Of a stretch of DNA of 64,000 nt, positions 9,811 to 23,074 are shown in pieces. How positions within the stretch are numbered: the stretch's first letter is position 1; each line of letters starts with the position of its first letter. The DNA comes from Sipunculus nudus (Eukaryota; Annelida; Sipuncula; Golfingiida; Sipunculidae), in the NCBI GenBank assembly GCA_026874595.1, contig CM049317.1:50680401-50744400 (forward strand), read 5' to 3'. The position numbers and the translations under genes were made by a program. The notes under the pieces were generated by a model. That model was not told the origin of the DNA. It worked only from the letters and a program-made list of their open reading frames with translations, and made no database searches.

Positions 9811-12240
9811 CAATCATGCAAATTTCTGGGACGGACCTTTGGTCTATGGTATATCAGGCTTACTTGAACATTTCCTACTGAACGTCGAAAGACACGGTGG
9901 CGCCGTTCACTTTAAGCCTATCATTAATCGCATTTCATTTATATGTCTGAATTTGCAAAAGAAACTTTATTTTTAATAAAAAAAAATCCGTTTTACATAT
10001 GTTTGATAAAATAGCGAAACATATCCATATTTGCAAACCGATATCTTGATAATATCGCACAACCCAATTATTTTCTCCGTCTTCTTTGACAGTGAATCCC
10101 TGTTTAACTCGCGTTTATCAAAATATAGAATATTAGGGATATAACTTTATGCCGGTACAGATATATTGATTTATCTAATCAACAGGTGTGACTAAATAAT
10201 TTTCCTCTTGTTAAGGTATTATTTAATAAAGTCATATTAGGATGGACTTCACTCAAACAAGACGAACTGAAGGTTTATATGTCATCCACAATATTTTTAA
10301 TTTGGTGCCGCCGGAAACAGGAGTGTTCTATAATTACTACTACGTGTAGGTATTTGATTTTAATTACTTTCACACGTCATTCTCATAATTCATCCAAGAC
10401 ACGCATGAAAATGTTACAAAATGTTCTCCAAATTCTCAATTAATCACATTCAAATTAAAGAGAAATTAATGAGGTTTATGAGGTTTATGTACAATTTCAT
10501 GCTCTATTTTATGTTATTTTCTCACTTCTTCCTCAGTATCTTTCTCAATCACTAACAGGTGTATCTTCATCCTTTGGTCTCAGCATCAGTGTTTGCGGAC
10601 ATGGCAGGGATCAGCCAATGTATTGGAAACGTCAAACCGCATGCGCAGTAAGTATTCTCGTCACGTGCTGTGGTGGTTTTCCTGATGAGAGAGATTATTC
10701 CGATGATTCGCTGGATTAGGTCGACTCTATGAGTCGTGCCGAAGAAACAAATTTCACAAGTGCAGTAAGTTCTCCAGGGGACATTTTTAACAACATCATA
10801 ATCACAAGACATTCAACAAGAGACAACCTGATCAAGAAATAAGTGCTCTTAGCTAGCTGTCAAGAAGTTAGACTGAATTTAAAGCTCTTTTTTTTGGCCT
10901 CAGCGTTGGAAAGCGGACGTAGGCTGAGAAATAATTTATAGCTAATTATATTTAATTAGATGTCAAGATGATGGATAAATTAGTTTGACATTGTCGACAA
11001 CGTTAGCCCCCCTCAGGCTTTCCATTTCCTGGCGTTTAGGGAATTTTCATTCTTCTTTCAGGGGGAGAGTGCTAACAAAGGGGCCATTGCAGTATATGGC
11101 CCTCGTACTTGCATTGCTAAGGGCCGCCCGTGACCAGTTCCAATATGCTCCCCTGTGATGGGGGCTGCAATAATGTTGTCAGGGGCTTTAGCCAAGAAGA
11201 GATGTTTGAAAAGGGGACATAAAAGCGTTATCGCTAAAGAAAAAGACCCATTTTACTAGCCACCGCTTTTTTTGTCATTTTTTTGCTATGTTTATGACGG
11301 TATTTATCCAACATTAACTGATTTGACGTCAAGGTGTGGTGGGGTACTAACTGTCACGCGGCACGAGAAGAAACCATACAGTGATTTCAATAACAAAAAA
11401 AACCCAAGGTTTGTCAACTTGAACGTTAGGATCGGAAGAACATAAAGTTAAAGAAAATTAAACTATACAGTCACTTTACATTTACATTTACAGTCACACT
11501 GATCTTGGGACGGCAATTTCCTCATTTTTACCTACCTCCATTATTTTTATAGCAAATAAGAGTAAAGGACAACTTTGGTTAAGGAATGTTTGCCATTCAA
11601 GGAGATCTAAAGGTCTTATATGCAAGTAAAGAATTTTGTATCTTTTAACTGTCATCATTTATTAGCAATCTTTATTCTATCGGTTTGTCTTCGATGATGT
11701 GGCCCCTTTCTTGAAAGTTATATTTTCTGTGATAATTTATTATTCGCGAATTTGAAACCCTCGCGAACAAAAATAGCAATTACAGTATCTTGTGTGAGGC
11801 CTGTAACGTGACAGAGTGTAGAATGGTACAGGATACGTGGCTTATGGGAGCCGCATCACACCGTACTATGCTGAGAGGGTCGTGAGACCAGAAAGTGTAA
11901 TTTCAATCACCGACTCGGAGCACGTATTGATCTCCTATGGCTTGCATGCTTCATTTCTTCAACTCTACCTTCAGCGAGACTCTACAAGCAACCGCCAAAT
12001 ATACCTGCAGATTCTGAGTAATATCACGCAGTGAATCTGTCTTCTGTCACCCTTTGCACTGGTTTACTCACTCAAAGGAAACCAAGCACGTCAAACACAA
12101 ATTAAAAAGCCCACCATATGTCGAAGTAGAAAATTATTTCCACAAAACAAAGGCGCCGGTCTTCTGATATCAGAAAGGTTAAACCAGGTCTCATTACAGT
12201 CATTAAAAAAGAACATTGTGCGCACTGACATGTGTTTTTA
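9811..12240. other. Intergenic apart from the 10.6 kb cluster
   Basis: No conserved coding stretch was seen. The region includes the CGCGAA...CCCTCGCGAA motif at 11743-11785 and otherwise unique-looking sequence. Confidence 0.45.
10590..10770 (+). promoter_or_regulatory. Possible promoter/first-exon cluster
   Basis: Within 180 bp there is a CCAAT word (about 10614-10618), an NRF1-like palindrome CCGCATGCGCA (10638-10648), and a CACGTG E-box (10662-10667). Two GTAAGT donor-like hexamers (10648-10653 and 10765-10770) each follow an ATG-initiated open stretch (from 10601 and from 10729). No downstream exon could be tied to it, so this is weak. Confidence 0.2.
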
Positions 12241-12244
12241 CGTC

Positions 12245-12635
12245 TCTAAGTACAGCGGCAGTACACTGAGTGTCTCCTCAAGGAGGGTATGTTATCAGCC
12301 CCGTTTGTGTGTGTGTTTGTTCGCAAAATAACTCACGCAATCATAAACGGAATCATATGAAAATTTCAGGACATGACACCGGGAAGAATCGGCAAGATTT
12401 TGGCGTGGACCAGGCTAAGGATCCGGATTCAGGAATATTCACAAATGTGCAGTCACATATGTCCGATTGAATATGGGAATATGGGCCGAACAAGTGAATG
12501 CAAACCTTTGTTGGGGAGCAAGTGCACCAATGAACCTGGGAATATGGCCCAATAAATGAGGAGTACCCCACATTTAGGACAGCCCACATGGGTGGAGGCC
12601 TGCATTCCTGAGAATGCATATTTCTAGTTTTAATT
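12245..12635 (+). repeat. Dispersed repeat family E, copy 1
   Basis: Contains GTGTGTTTGTTCGCAAAA, TAACTCACGCAAT, CAAACGGAATCAT-like words, GGATCCGGATTC and a terminal GAGAATGCATATTTC. The same order is seen at 16525-16890 (+). Diverged relatives lie at 55205-55620 (-) and 58545-58815 (-). Open frames inside are incidental. Confidence 0.65.
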
Positions 12636-12639
12636 AAAT

Positions 12640-15170
12640 TTTGTCAGAATTAGACATGTTATTTCTAAACCAATATATTTAAATATGAATTTACGTAGGT
12701 TCTTTTACATCACAATTAATTCATTTTGTGGTAAAAACAATAGTATTCTGATCTTCCCTTGGTCAACTCCCCCTTCTGTTCCTTTCTTGTTTGTTTTGAT
12801 CGCCGTTTAAGTGCAACGTCATAATCGAAATTCCAGTTTTATCTCCTAAGTACAGGAATTTCAACATCTCATTATCAAAAATATGTGTGACTGTTTGTGG
12901 GTGTAAAATAAATTGAAAATCAAATCGCTGGCACACCGTGGAGCTACCGTCAATTAATAATACCCCACATCTCTCCCATGTGCGGGGAACCCAGATAGTA
13001 CTTCAGCCAGACCCCAAAATTTGGATCATCGGTACCATTTTGGTGACAAATTTTCACCATGTGTCATTTTTATTTTGGATTATCACCGGGGCTTTTATAA
13101 GTCCATTATATCTTATAGTTATTTCAAGCCTGGCTACCTTGCCAAATCAAGTCTTAAGAAAGTTAGCACTTGCAAGGAATTAAAATAGAAATTACCAGGA
13201 GAATGACAAATCAGTTACTTTTTATGTTTATTTTTATGTGTGTTTCTACTGAAATGTTTAAATAAAAGAAAATAATATGAAAACAAAACTGTTTTAGAAT
13301 ATATATCTACATTTCGTGATCTAACAGTTACAATTATATCCTACTAAGCGAGAGATGATATTCTCTTAAGGGCAAAACCATTGATTTTATATTTGTTCGG
13401 CCAGTAGAACAGTCAGTGATTAACATGATCTCTCTCAAACTTTGGGAATGAAAGGGACACATTTTGAATTGACCGTACAGTGAAAAATTGCATTTTAAAG
13501 ATTACAAAAATGATCTTAATGGCACTATCTGGTGCAAGTACATAGCCCAAGGTGAACCATGTATGTCTTCCAATCCGGTAAAGTTGGTTGACACTGGACT
13601 GCTAGGGTTTTGTTTGAAACATAATCACTGAACTCCTGAGTCAAAGCAGGTTAGAATTAAATTAGATTTGTTCAACTTCAACAAAGAATTTTATTAATTT
13701 GGGCTTATCACAAGCATTTACTGGACTCTGTATTAACATAAAACCGGAACAGGATGAGTTATTGCACTTACTGGCCATATGGCAAACTGGTATATATTCT
13801 CGTTAAAACACTGTTTGCCCCACGATTCAAATAAACATCTGGATTCCGTTATAGAAAATAATATCTATTTAGAAATCACTCTCCTGTCAGAAATGTTAAG
13901 AATATAAAACATAAGCAACTCAGAATGAATAACTTACAGCTCTGCTTCACAATAAGTCCTGACACAAAGGCAAACTGCAATATCTATCATTTATTTATGA
14001 TGCCACCCAAGAAAAATGTTGTAGGTTTATTTACTGCTCTTGCCTTGATTTTATATGTTAATTTTGTTGAAAATATTTACATGGAAATATTTCAGCAGAC
14101 AACATAGCCCTCTCTCAGCCAAATGCTCTTTTATATTTCGTGTAAGAAAGCGAATTTGGAAGAAGTGCAGATACAGCGGCTTAGTTTGTATCACAAGTGA
14201 CTTAGGCACCAATATAACAGAAACATACAAATAAAAATATACTGCTTAAAATAACTTGTCACCCTTTTCTTTTTTGCAACCGGAGACATGCAAAAACATA
14301 TTTTCAAACAACTAGCCGAGTACCCATGCCTGCAAACATGTCATTTTTGACATTCGGCTTACGACATCCGAGTTTTAGTCTATACATCGGCCCCCGTAGA
14401 ATAATTGGGAGGATTAACCAATCAGGATTCAATAAGTGCATGGATATGCGACACAAAAGTACTCAAAAAATCCACCAGGCCTTATTTTTTTCTGCGGACA
14501 GTTGGTGGCAATGGGACATGTATTGGCTAAATAAGGAACGGAATAACACCTTTCTGTGACCACGCCTAAATCCACAAATTGTAGTCGGGTGCCAGACATG
14601 TTTTTTTTCAGCTAAAGACTTCAGACTTTATTGCTAACTTTATAAAACCAAACTGGTCACGGTTGGTCTTATCAGAAATACACCTTGTGTTTTTTTTTAA
14701 TAAATTAGCTAAAATTATACAAATTGCTATGATAGAGGGCGATGAAAAGTATTCATTTCTTTAGAATTTGGAAAGCTATTTACATGAATGACACACCAGA
14801 TGAAAGCTATAAATGTCTACTATCAACTGACATAAAACTTGTTTTAAACAGGCATTATATAAGATGTTATGACTAAATAATATTTATATATAACTGTGTC
14901 TCGCAAAATTGAAATTTCGGTGCAAGTACATTTCAAAACAGGCTGATATTTTACAGAAAGCTACCACTTCCATGCTATCAGGCATTTTAATTATCTACAC
15001 ACATACACCTTTCAAAAAAAACATTGATAGCAATTGTCACCTGTTTGGTACCGATTAACCCTCTGGCTGATGTACTAAGTGGGCGTTTCACTCCTTAACA
15101 CGAGCAAGGACATTTTGACAGAATCTATGGCAAAAACCATTAAATCAAAAATGACTACACAAGTTTTAAA
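12640..15170. other. Intergenic, nothing recognised
   Basis: No recognisable gene or element. Open frames at 12938-13183, 13925-14107 and 14326-14559 have no recognisable domains and are not supported. Confidence 0.5.
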
Positions 15171-15174
15171 TTCA

Positions 15175-15515
15175 TGCTAGACGCCTTAACGTATACATTG
15201 TTTTAAACCTGGTACAGTGCTGTTTTACATATTTTTAAACTTTTCATTTAATTTAACATGATTTGTTAATATTTTAAAAATATTTCAAGGTACGCTAAAA
15301 ATGGTTTTGATAAGTTATCATGCAGTCAAATACTAAACACAAAAAAGTGTTTAATGTCTAAAAATTCATACGAAAATAAATGAACCGTTCAAAATATGTT
15401 CACCATCAGAAATAATACTGTGCAAGGGTATACTCTATGGGTTCTTACATGAATTTAAAACTGATTTTTTCACTGATTTAAGATTTAAGGCTTTTTGTGA
15501 GGGAAGCTACATTCA
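15175..15515 (+). repeat. Diverged direct duplication, copy 1
   Basis: Shares ordered words with 15930-16500: CTGGTACAGTG, TTTCATTTA, TTAACATGATTT, GAAAATAAATGAA, ATCAGAAA. The copies are about 0.75 kb apart in the same direction. Type unknown. Confidence 0.5.
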
Positions 15516-15929
15516 CAAGCATGTATCGGTAATGCAAACTGTGTGACGTCATCGCGTCAGAACCATGACGGATACCCGGATGGGTGAGGGCTATACATAC
15601 AGGTTAATGTATATAATTACTAATTTTTTTGCTGTAATATACATCATATAACTGACACCTCCGCGAAGACATAAAGTACAAATAGCTCCCTTCATAATGA
15701 ATAATTAACGTGTGTTCATAGAACAAACAAAGCCGGGGGCGGTCGTACTAACTGGCTTTTCTATAATACCATGATTGTTAAAAAGAATACCAATAACTTA
15801 CATTCCAAAGGGCTTTAAAGCTTACCAAACACCTATTACAGGTTCACAGGTATCACCTGATAAGTATTTAAGGTATCAGATCTGGCAAAAAAAACTATAT
15901 ATCAACCAAAAAATTGTTTTAAAATCATT

Positions 15930-16500
15930 ATAAATCCAATAAAGTGCACATTGTTCTTAATCTGGTACAGTGTTCTTTTATATGGCATACTTTTTCATTT
16001 ATTTTAACATGATTTCGTTCGATTTAAAAAAGGATTAAAGGTTTATTATTTTATGCACCAGGTTATCAATAAGCCACTTTTTTAGGACTTATAATAAACT
16101 ATATGACAATATCTCAAAATCATTTTTTTTCCTTTTGGTTGTCTTTTTGTTGAAAACATAAATTTTAAATTTGTTATTGAATCATAATAAAATATTTCAG
16201 TTTCAAGGTAAATAGAAACATGATACAGAAAAAAAAAGTTTTGAGACATTGTCATGTAGTTTACTGTTAGCCTGCTAAAAAGAGGCTTGCAGTCACAAGG
16301 TGCTTAAAATATCGTTCTGTTTAAAATAAATTAATGTTAAAATATCATATGAAAATAAATGAAAATGTAAAAATAAATATGTATATCATCAGAAAGAACA
16401 CTGTATCAGATTTAAAATATTGTATACTTTATGGTACTAATATGACTTTAAAATGATTTTTGGATTACTGTCAGATATAAGGGGTTTGTTAGTTCTGCTA
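15930..16500 (+). repeat. Diverged direct duplication, copy 2
   Basis: Second copy of the 15175-15515 sequence, longer because of extra AT-rich insertions around 16040-16300. It lies immediately upstream of a family E copy. Confidence 0.5.
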
Positions 16501-16524
16501 CCGTTAGATATTTACCCCCATGCC

Positions 16525-16890
16525 TGGAAGTTATGCGTTCATTTCTGTTCGTGTGTCCGTGTGTTTGTCTTTGGTTTGTTCACAAGATAACTCACGCAAT
16601 AACAAACAGAATCCAATGAAATCGAGAATGGGCCAATGAAGAATCGGTAAGTGTTTGGTGTGGGTCTGGATCCTGATCCGGATCGAGGAATGACGTACAG
16701 GAATATTGACAAATGGTAAGTCACTTATGACCGATTGAACATGGTAATATGGGCCAAATAAGTGAATGCAAACATTTGTGGAAGGGACATATGCCCCGAT
16801 GAACCTGGATATATAGGCAAATGAGGAATTAAAACACGGGTTGCGGAGTATTCCACATAAAGGACCTATACGTGAGAATGCATATTTCCT
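16525..16890 (+). repeat. Dispersed repeat family E, copy 2
   Basis: Same word order as 12245-12635: TTTGTTCACAAGATAACTC, GGATCCTGATCCGGATC, GAATATTGACAAATG, then GAGAATGCATATTTCC. No TIRs, poly-A or target duplication could be fixed. Confidence 0.65.
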
Positions 16891-16894
16891 GTAT

Positions 16895-19800
16895 CATATG
16901 TAAAATGTTATCTAATTATTATTTACAAAAACGTATATGTTGGTAGTTCCATAAAGTTCTGGAACAGTAATTTGTAAGCATACTCTTAATTACATCATTA
17001 AGTTTTTTAACTTCAAGCTGAAGTATGCTGACATAAAACTAAACTTATAATTCCGGATATATCAAATGAATCATAATATATGGGTCTGGGCTTCATTTTG
17101 ACTTTTTTTAGTCGACATTAGAATGCTGAACGTATAAGAAAACCATCAGGTCACATACCTGGACGATTGAAATATTGTCCAAATGGGAAATTTATATGGA
17201 GCTGTCATAGATAGAGTCATGCTCTTTGTTTTTAAAATAGAAGGGAGGACGTTCAATCTTTCGGGCCATTTGTCTATTGCATTATGAACACAGTATATTT
17301 TTGCTCACATGCTAGGGACATTCCAGGTCCCCTAATCAATCGCAACAGGTAGTCAGTCAACCTTTGGATTACAGCATCTATTGTTATTCTGCAAACGCCA
17401 AAATACAAATACACAAAAAAATAAAACCACTGATCAAGCATGAAGTCGCACATGGCCTTGATCGTATGGGAAAATTAATACATGCATAATTTACATATTT
17501 TTCTTATGTTATCCAATTTATTGAAATGAGCAAATTATTCCATCAGTTAATCGGTTCAAACGTGTACACACAAGCACAAACACTTATGTATACGAAATCA
17601 GACAGAGAGAGAGAGAGAGATTATGTGTGTGTGCCGGGGGTGGGGGGGGGGGGGTTAAGAATAGTCCTTTCGCACTGCCTAGTATAAAGAAATCTGACAT
17701 CGTTTCATAAATTTACCATCAAAGTTAAAATATCACTCTTAAAATGCATATTCATGGGTTGTATATGTTTTCGGTGTGTATCGCAGATAAAGAATGTGAT
17801 TACCGAAGTCATAATTCCCGGGGACAACTCTAATTTAAAGATTTTAAAAGGACACGGATTCAATGAAGGAAAGTAACTGTGTGCGTCTAAAAAGTAAGGC
17901 AAAGACAAGGATTGCTTTTAACGGTAGTGGATGAGTAATAGTTCATTTGTAGCCGTTAATAGAGAGATTAACTTCCGCATCCATCTCATTTGTCTTCCAA
18001 GGTCCATCTTCATTGTCTCTTAAAATAATGTTTGAAAGCACCACTCGTTAATCATGGTTGATCTTTTAGAATTGATTTCACACGAGTATTACAGACTGTT
18101 AAACCAGGAGTGTGCTGTTTTCCAGATGTGTAATTGACTTCAGAGTTGTATATTTTGATGGAGCGCCTTCTTTGGCAGCATTGGAGCTATAAACGTGTAA
18201 GTGAAACTAGAACACATTTATCATGCCAACGTGACATAAAGGAGTAATAAAAAATGTCACCGTTCAAGAAATAAAAGCCCAAACTATTAAAGAGACCAGG
18301 GGTTGGTAATTTGGAGAGTGCAACGTTGTTCTATAAGAAAGCAGAACAAGTATAATAAATCATGTAGCAGGATATTATGAAAGCTGCTACGATCTTACGA
18401 AGACTTTTACAACTTCAGAACCAGACTAACTCGACTTACTTTATTTCTCTGTTATTTCCCTTTGTGAAGAGTTTGCCTCCGTCTGGTAGGCGTGACCGAC
18501 CATATTCCGACTACTATATTCCCTTTGAGTTCTCGAGGGAAATACTTTTAATGCTATAAAACATCCAAGAAAAACCTCTACGGGGATTTAGGGATTTATA
18601 TCTGTCAGATTTTAGATTGCTTTAGAAAAAAAAGTTTATAAAAGGTACGTTTTAACATTTAATTCTATTTTTGATGTTGCTTGCGGCTTAAGCAGTTGGG
18701 GTAAACCCTTCGGTGCTTATCATTTTGTCCGTCGAATCTTGCGCTCTAATAAACCGAAACCAAAGTAGAAATTTGTATATGAATTCGCGTACGAATTGTG
18801 CCCGAGGCCGTGAACACGCAAATTGCTGACACCAGTGGTCGCAATATGGACTTTTCCTGATTGGGACGTGAGCTATAGGCGTTAAAGATAGCAGCTTTGG
18901 GCGTACCGCGTCGTGGTTCAATCTAACACACCCGGCGGCATAATCTCTTTAGTAAGAATAGAAAAAAATCATTACAGCGCGTCTCTTGGGATACTTATGA
19001 CTAACCTACAGTAGAGTGAGACAGGGAACATTTTAAATCCCATCTAACCTGGCATGTGGAGAGATATACAGCTATTGCTTATAGAGCGGGCAAGGCGGAA
19101 ACAATGGATTACGAGGATATGACGAGGTAAGGGGCGTATTCACTGCAGCACCTGAACAATGTACAAGCAAGCTTGTTTTACTTCGACTGCTGGATCACGT
19201 TGACATTTAGAAGAAAGATAATGCATACATATGAAATTTCTTGAGTTGACGTGATATCTGAGACCCAACCGTAAAAGATGGTTTTATTTTTATGCCATCA
19301 TGCATTGTTTTCAAGAGCACTTACATTAGTCCAGTATTTCTTTAATTGTCTGCATTCGCGATTTATTTTTTACGGGAAGTGTTTTTTTATGAGTGCCTTT
19401 TTGATTGAACTAGATGATATTTGACGCAAAAGTGATGTTATAATTATGAGAGCTGGCGAACCAAATAGAAGAAATGTTAAGTAGAAATGCAATGAAACTG
19501 AAGGGTTCAAATGTGATAATGTCAACTTCTAGGGTTTACGGACATTACTCAATGTCCATAAAGACGGCCACGTAAACAATTGATATTACCATTCTACTTT
19601 CGGCTGATCGAAATCCATTTCAACGCATGTTGTGCTGCAGATAACTTAGAGCCAGACCTATAATACCAGAATCTAAAGGAATTTGTTTAAGTGATATAAA
19701 GGACACCGGATCAAACTGAACGAGAACCTGTTTGAATAAATCAAATTTAATGATATGTGAAGTGTCTTTCTTTCATTTCTGGGCAAAGAAAGATTATTGT

Positions 19801-20550
19801 TTATTCATCTTCAGATGAAACCTGACTGAAAATATGAGCTGCAACTGCTTAATTTTCAGTGACGCCGGTTTGAGGATTACACTAATGACCGCCTTAAGTT
19901 AGCAGCTAATGAGGATCGGAAGAAATAGGATCGTGTCTGAGAGCGTGCAGCATGACGCTGAGAACCTCTGACACCCCCTGAAAGAGGAACAGAGGAAGTT
20001 GATGAGGGAAGATAAATAAACCATAAGCTACAAACCTGATCTAGAGTCCACAGCCAAGTCGAGTTCCCTGCGACGTAAGGCGAGGGATTAGCCACGAGAG
20101 CTGGCGCGTGGAAGCGCCATATTATATTGCAAACATTGGAGACGGAGTTGAAATAAATGTACCTACGGCTCCGTACAGCTGATTCCCTTTAGAAGCTCAG
20201 AGTCATCGCACGGGATATGAAAGATATCAGACTTTTTTCCAATTACTGCAAGAGGATTATGGCGTGTACTCAGAACACTTGAGGTACAAGTGATGTCTGC
20301 TGGGAGGTGGAGTTCGTACTTTACTGTGTCCTAGATCATCTGTTTTCACGAAACAGAATCTTGCCCCGTAGAGCAAGCTATATTTGCTGAAATAACGTAA
20401 AAGAACTGTCGGACTGTCATCTGCTTTTGTAACCCGGATAAACAGAACACGCTCAGGTTGAGACAGATTTCTCTCTGAAGCCCGGAGCTAGTATTGGTTT
20501 GTGTAATAGCCGAGTGAAGGGTTGTCCGCGGCTTCCCGGGTAGACCTAAT
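16895..20550. other. Intergenic upstream of the receptor gene
   Basis: A (GA)n then G-run simple tract is at 17606-17654. Otherwise nothing is recognised. The last part may hold a 5' untranslated exon of the receptor, because an acceptor-like site sits just before its ATG, but no upstream exon can be defined. Confidence 0.45.
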
Positions 20551-20577
20551 CAATAGATCATTCTTACAGTCTTCACA

Positions 20578-21585
20578 ATGGGGCAAGGGTTTTATGAGAA
20601 TGCTCGTTTTGTGACCGGGACAATTTGCATGCCGGTCATTTGTATTGTTGGAATTTCAGGAAATTTAATGTCTTTAATAGTGCTGACCAGGCCGTACATG
20701 CGAACATCTACAAATGTGTACTTGTCGGCTCTAGCCTTGGGTGATACAGTTAAACTTATAAACGATGGTGTGTACTTCGTTCATGTGGCCATGCTGCAGT
20801 ACGATTCACGAACAGCTAGTCAGATGGTAGCGCACAGCTACCCCGTATGTCATTACGTCAACGTCATGTCAGTGTGTATGACGTCATGGATTACTGTGTG
20901 CCTTGCTTTTGAGAGACACATCGCGGTACGTCACCCTCTGCGTGCCCACGTTTGGTGTACCGTGCGACGTGCAACGCTGGTTTCAATAGCAATCACTGCT
21001 ATCATGGCTCTAGTTCCGCTTCCGACTTTGTTCAGATACAAGACAGTACATCAGCATGGGGAGAACGAAACAACAGCAGTCTTGGATGTTTCAGACTTTT
21101 GGAAAAATGAAACAAATCGTACTGTACTTTCTTGGATAATTGGCTTAGTCCGCGCCATCATTCCTTTGTGCATCCTTTTCAGTCTAAATTTGTGCATTAT
21201 TCGCAGCCTCATGAACCAAGAGTTCAATGGGCCGACCTTGACCGCTCGGCAGCGTGTTACTTTCATGTTGGTCACCGTGGTGATGATTTATGTTGTATGT
21301 TTCACGCCTGACGTCATAATGTCTACCGTGCTAGGCCTTGGTTACTACGACGAAAACAAACTCGTCAAGGGTATCCGAGAAATCACGGATATTCTTGTGA
21401 GCCTGAATTCAGCGACCAATTTCTTCGTATATTGCCTCTGGAGTGTAAAATTCCGTACAGCTCTTGCTTCCATGTTGTGTAGGTCACATCGCGGCCATCA
21501 CGTGACCGGTCACAATAACAGAGGTGCGACAGACAGTGTAGGGTCGGACTGTATTGGGCGGGTAAGCATCCAAACACGTGTGTGA
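20578..21585 (+). CDS. Rhodopsin-class GPCR, FMRFamide-receptor-like
   Basis: A 335-residue seven-transmembrane receptor, predicted at the plasma membrane to bind an extracellular neuropeptide and signal through G proteins. TM1 has GISGN (N29). TM2 has LALGD (D56). TM3 starts at C91 and ends ERH (112-114) in place of DRY. TM5 has P196, TM6 CFTP and TM7 NFFVY in place of NPxxY. C-terminal cysteines (around LCRSH) could be palmitoylated. Sequons NET, NET and NRT (from 163, 177 and 180) lie in the second extracellular loop. That loop has no cysteine to pair with C91, and TM4 lacks the usual tryptophan. The ATG has A at -3 and G at +4. An in-frame TAG (20554-20556) precedes it, and an acceptor-like TTCTTACAG ends at 20569, so a 5' intron or a longer N-terminus is possible. 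The N-terminus is very short (about 10 residues). The ligand is unknown. Confidence 0.9.
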   Translation: MGQGFYENARFVTGTICMPVICIVGISGNLMSLIVLTRPYMRTSTNVYLSALALGDTVKLINDGVYFVHVAMLQYDSRTASQMVAHSYPVCHYVNVMSVCMTSWITVCLAFERHIAVRHPLRAHVWCTVRRATLVSIAITAIMALVPLPTLFRYKTVHQHGENETTAVLDVSDFWKNETNRTVLSWIIGLVRAIIPLCILFSLNLCIIRSLMNQEFNGPTLTARQRVTFMLVTVVMIYVVCFTPDVIMSTVLGLGYYDENKLVKGIREITDILVSLNSATNFFVYCLWSVKFRTALASMLCRSHRGHHVTGHNNRGATDSVGSDCIGRVSIQTRV

Positions 21586-22146
21586 AATCAATTACTGGTC
21601 CAGGTTTGGAGAAAGATTTTGAATAACATAAGTACATGAACGGCTACAACTGACGGAGTATTTTTGCCATTTACAAAAAGCCTTTCAACGGGAAAAGCAC
21701 CGTTTTATACAACTACATATGTTGAAAATGATTATCAGATGTTTAATGATGTTTGAACGTAAAGGGCTTTTCGATGATATATAATTTATAAATGTTTTAT
21801 GACCAATTCAAAATATGATAACTATGCAGAAATGACGTAAGTATAATTGACCATTTTCTGAATAGAGATAAGCTTATCATTCCTGTAATATCGACGGAAA
21901 AGAATGAATCAAAAGCCAAAGTTTCTATATGAACTGTATTCTAAAACAAATATTTTATCGCTGAATCTAGGGCAAACTTTTCTGATGAATTTAAAGTCTG
22001 GAACTCATGATCTTGAATCGAAGGATGACCTAGTTTGAAGACTTTTTATACAATATTATTTATATGCCAACCAGCTGAAACTGACCATTTAATTCAATAT
22101 GGCTTCACAAAAGACAAATGCATGCTGTGTGTATTCGGTTTTCAGA

Positions 22147-22152
22147 AATAAA
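22147..22152 (+). terminator. Possible polyadenylation signal of the receptor gene
   Basis: An AATAAA hexamer lies about 560 bp after the receptor stop codon. It is a plausible 3' end signal, but such hexamers are frequent in AT-rich DNA. Confidence 0.3.
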
Positions 22153-22159
22153 AATTGGT

Positions 22160-22980
22160 AGGATTTTACCTATTATGAAACATGAGAATTCGTGAGATCT
22201 CAGATAACGAGTCGACGTAACAAATGGAAGTCATAGATCGCGTACATACATGAAATAGAATACCAGACGTGCGAAGAGAGGTCCACCTGCCAGCTTAGGT
22301 AAGCAACATATTTATGGTCATTATTACTGCTGTTATATAAAAAAAACCTTTGAATTTCCAAGCAAAATTTCAAATAATGGTAATCAAACACTTTGAACAA
22401 AATTTATTAGAATAAAAAAAAAGAATAAAATGTGTCTAAAGTAAATATATATAAAAATAAAGTAAAATATAAATATAAAGTAACATATACACAGAAATAG
22501 ACACATATACATACATAAAAACTACTCCAAAGAAACGAAAGTGCTTATATTTAAGATCGCTGACTTATGTATTTAAAATTAAACGTAATGTAAACAAAAC
22601 CAGATATAAAATAAAATGGCAAGTGGAGATTCGAAGAGGAATTATACGTAAAAAATCATATCGTTTTATTTATGTGGCAGTCAGCTGCGGTATTGCCAAA
22701 ATGTATGTGTGTCGAATGTTTCATGAGATATCCAGGGAAATATTCTAAGCACCATTCCATTCGGAAGATAAAACAGCTTGCTATTTAATTTTATGACTAG
22801 ACAATCATTTTTTTTCTCTTCCTCTTTTACCCTGGTACGTATATATGTAATTGATTACACAGGTGTACAAAATAGCCGCATAGAGAAATCCCCAAAAGAT
22901 ATTACAAAACAGTTCCAAGCCTGCCAAAGGTAAATACCCAAAAAAAGAGTAAGGGCTCCGGAAAAAAAGTAGACGTCTTT
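22160..22980. other. Intergenic, nothing recognised
   Basis: AT-rich sequence downstream of the receptor gene with no supported feature. Confidence 0.5.
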
Positions 22981-22994
22981 GAAATAAAGAGTAA

Positions 22995-22998
<4 letters not shown>

Positions 22999-23072
<74 letters not shown>
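22999..23072. repeat. (TA)n microsatellite
   Basis: About 74 bp of uninterrupted TA. The 171-codon open frame that crosses it on the minus strand is largely a Tyr-Ile repeat and is not a gene. Confidence 0.95.
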
Positions 23073-23074
<2 letters not shown>

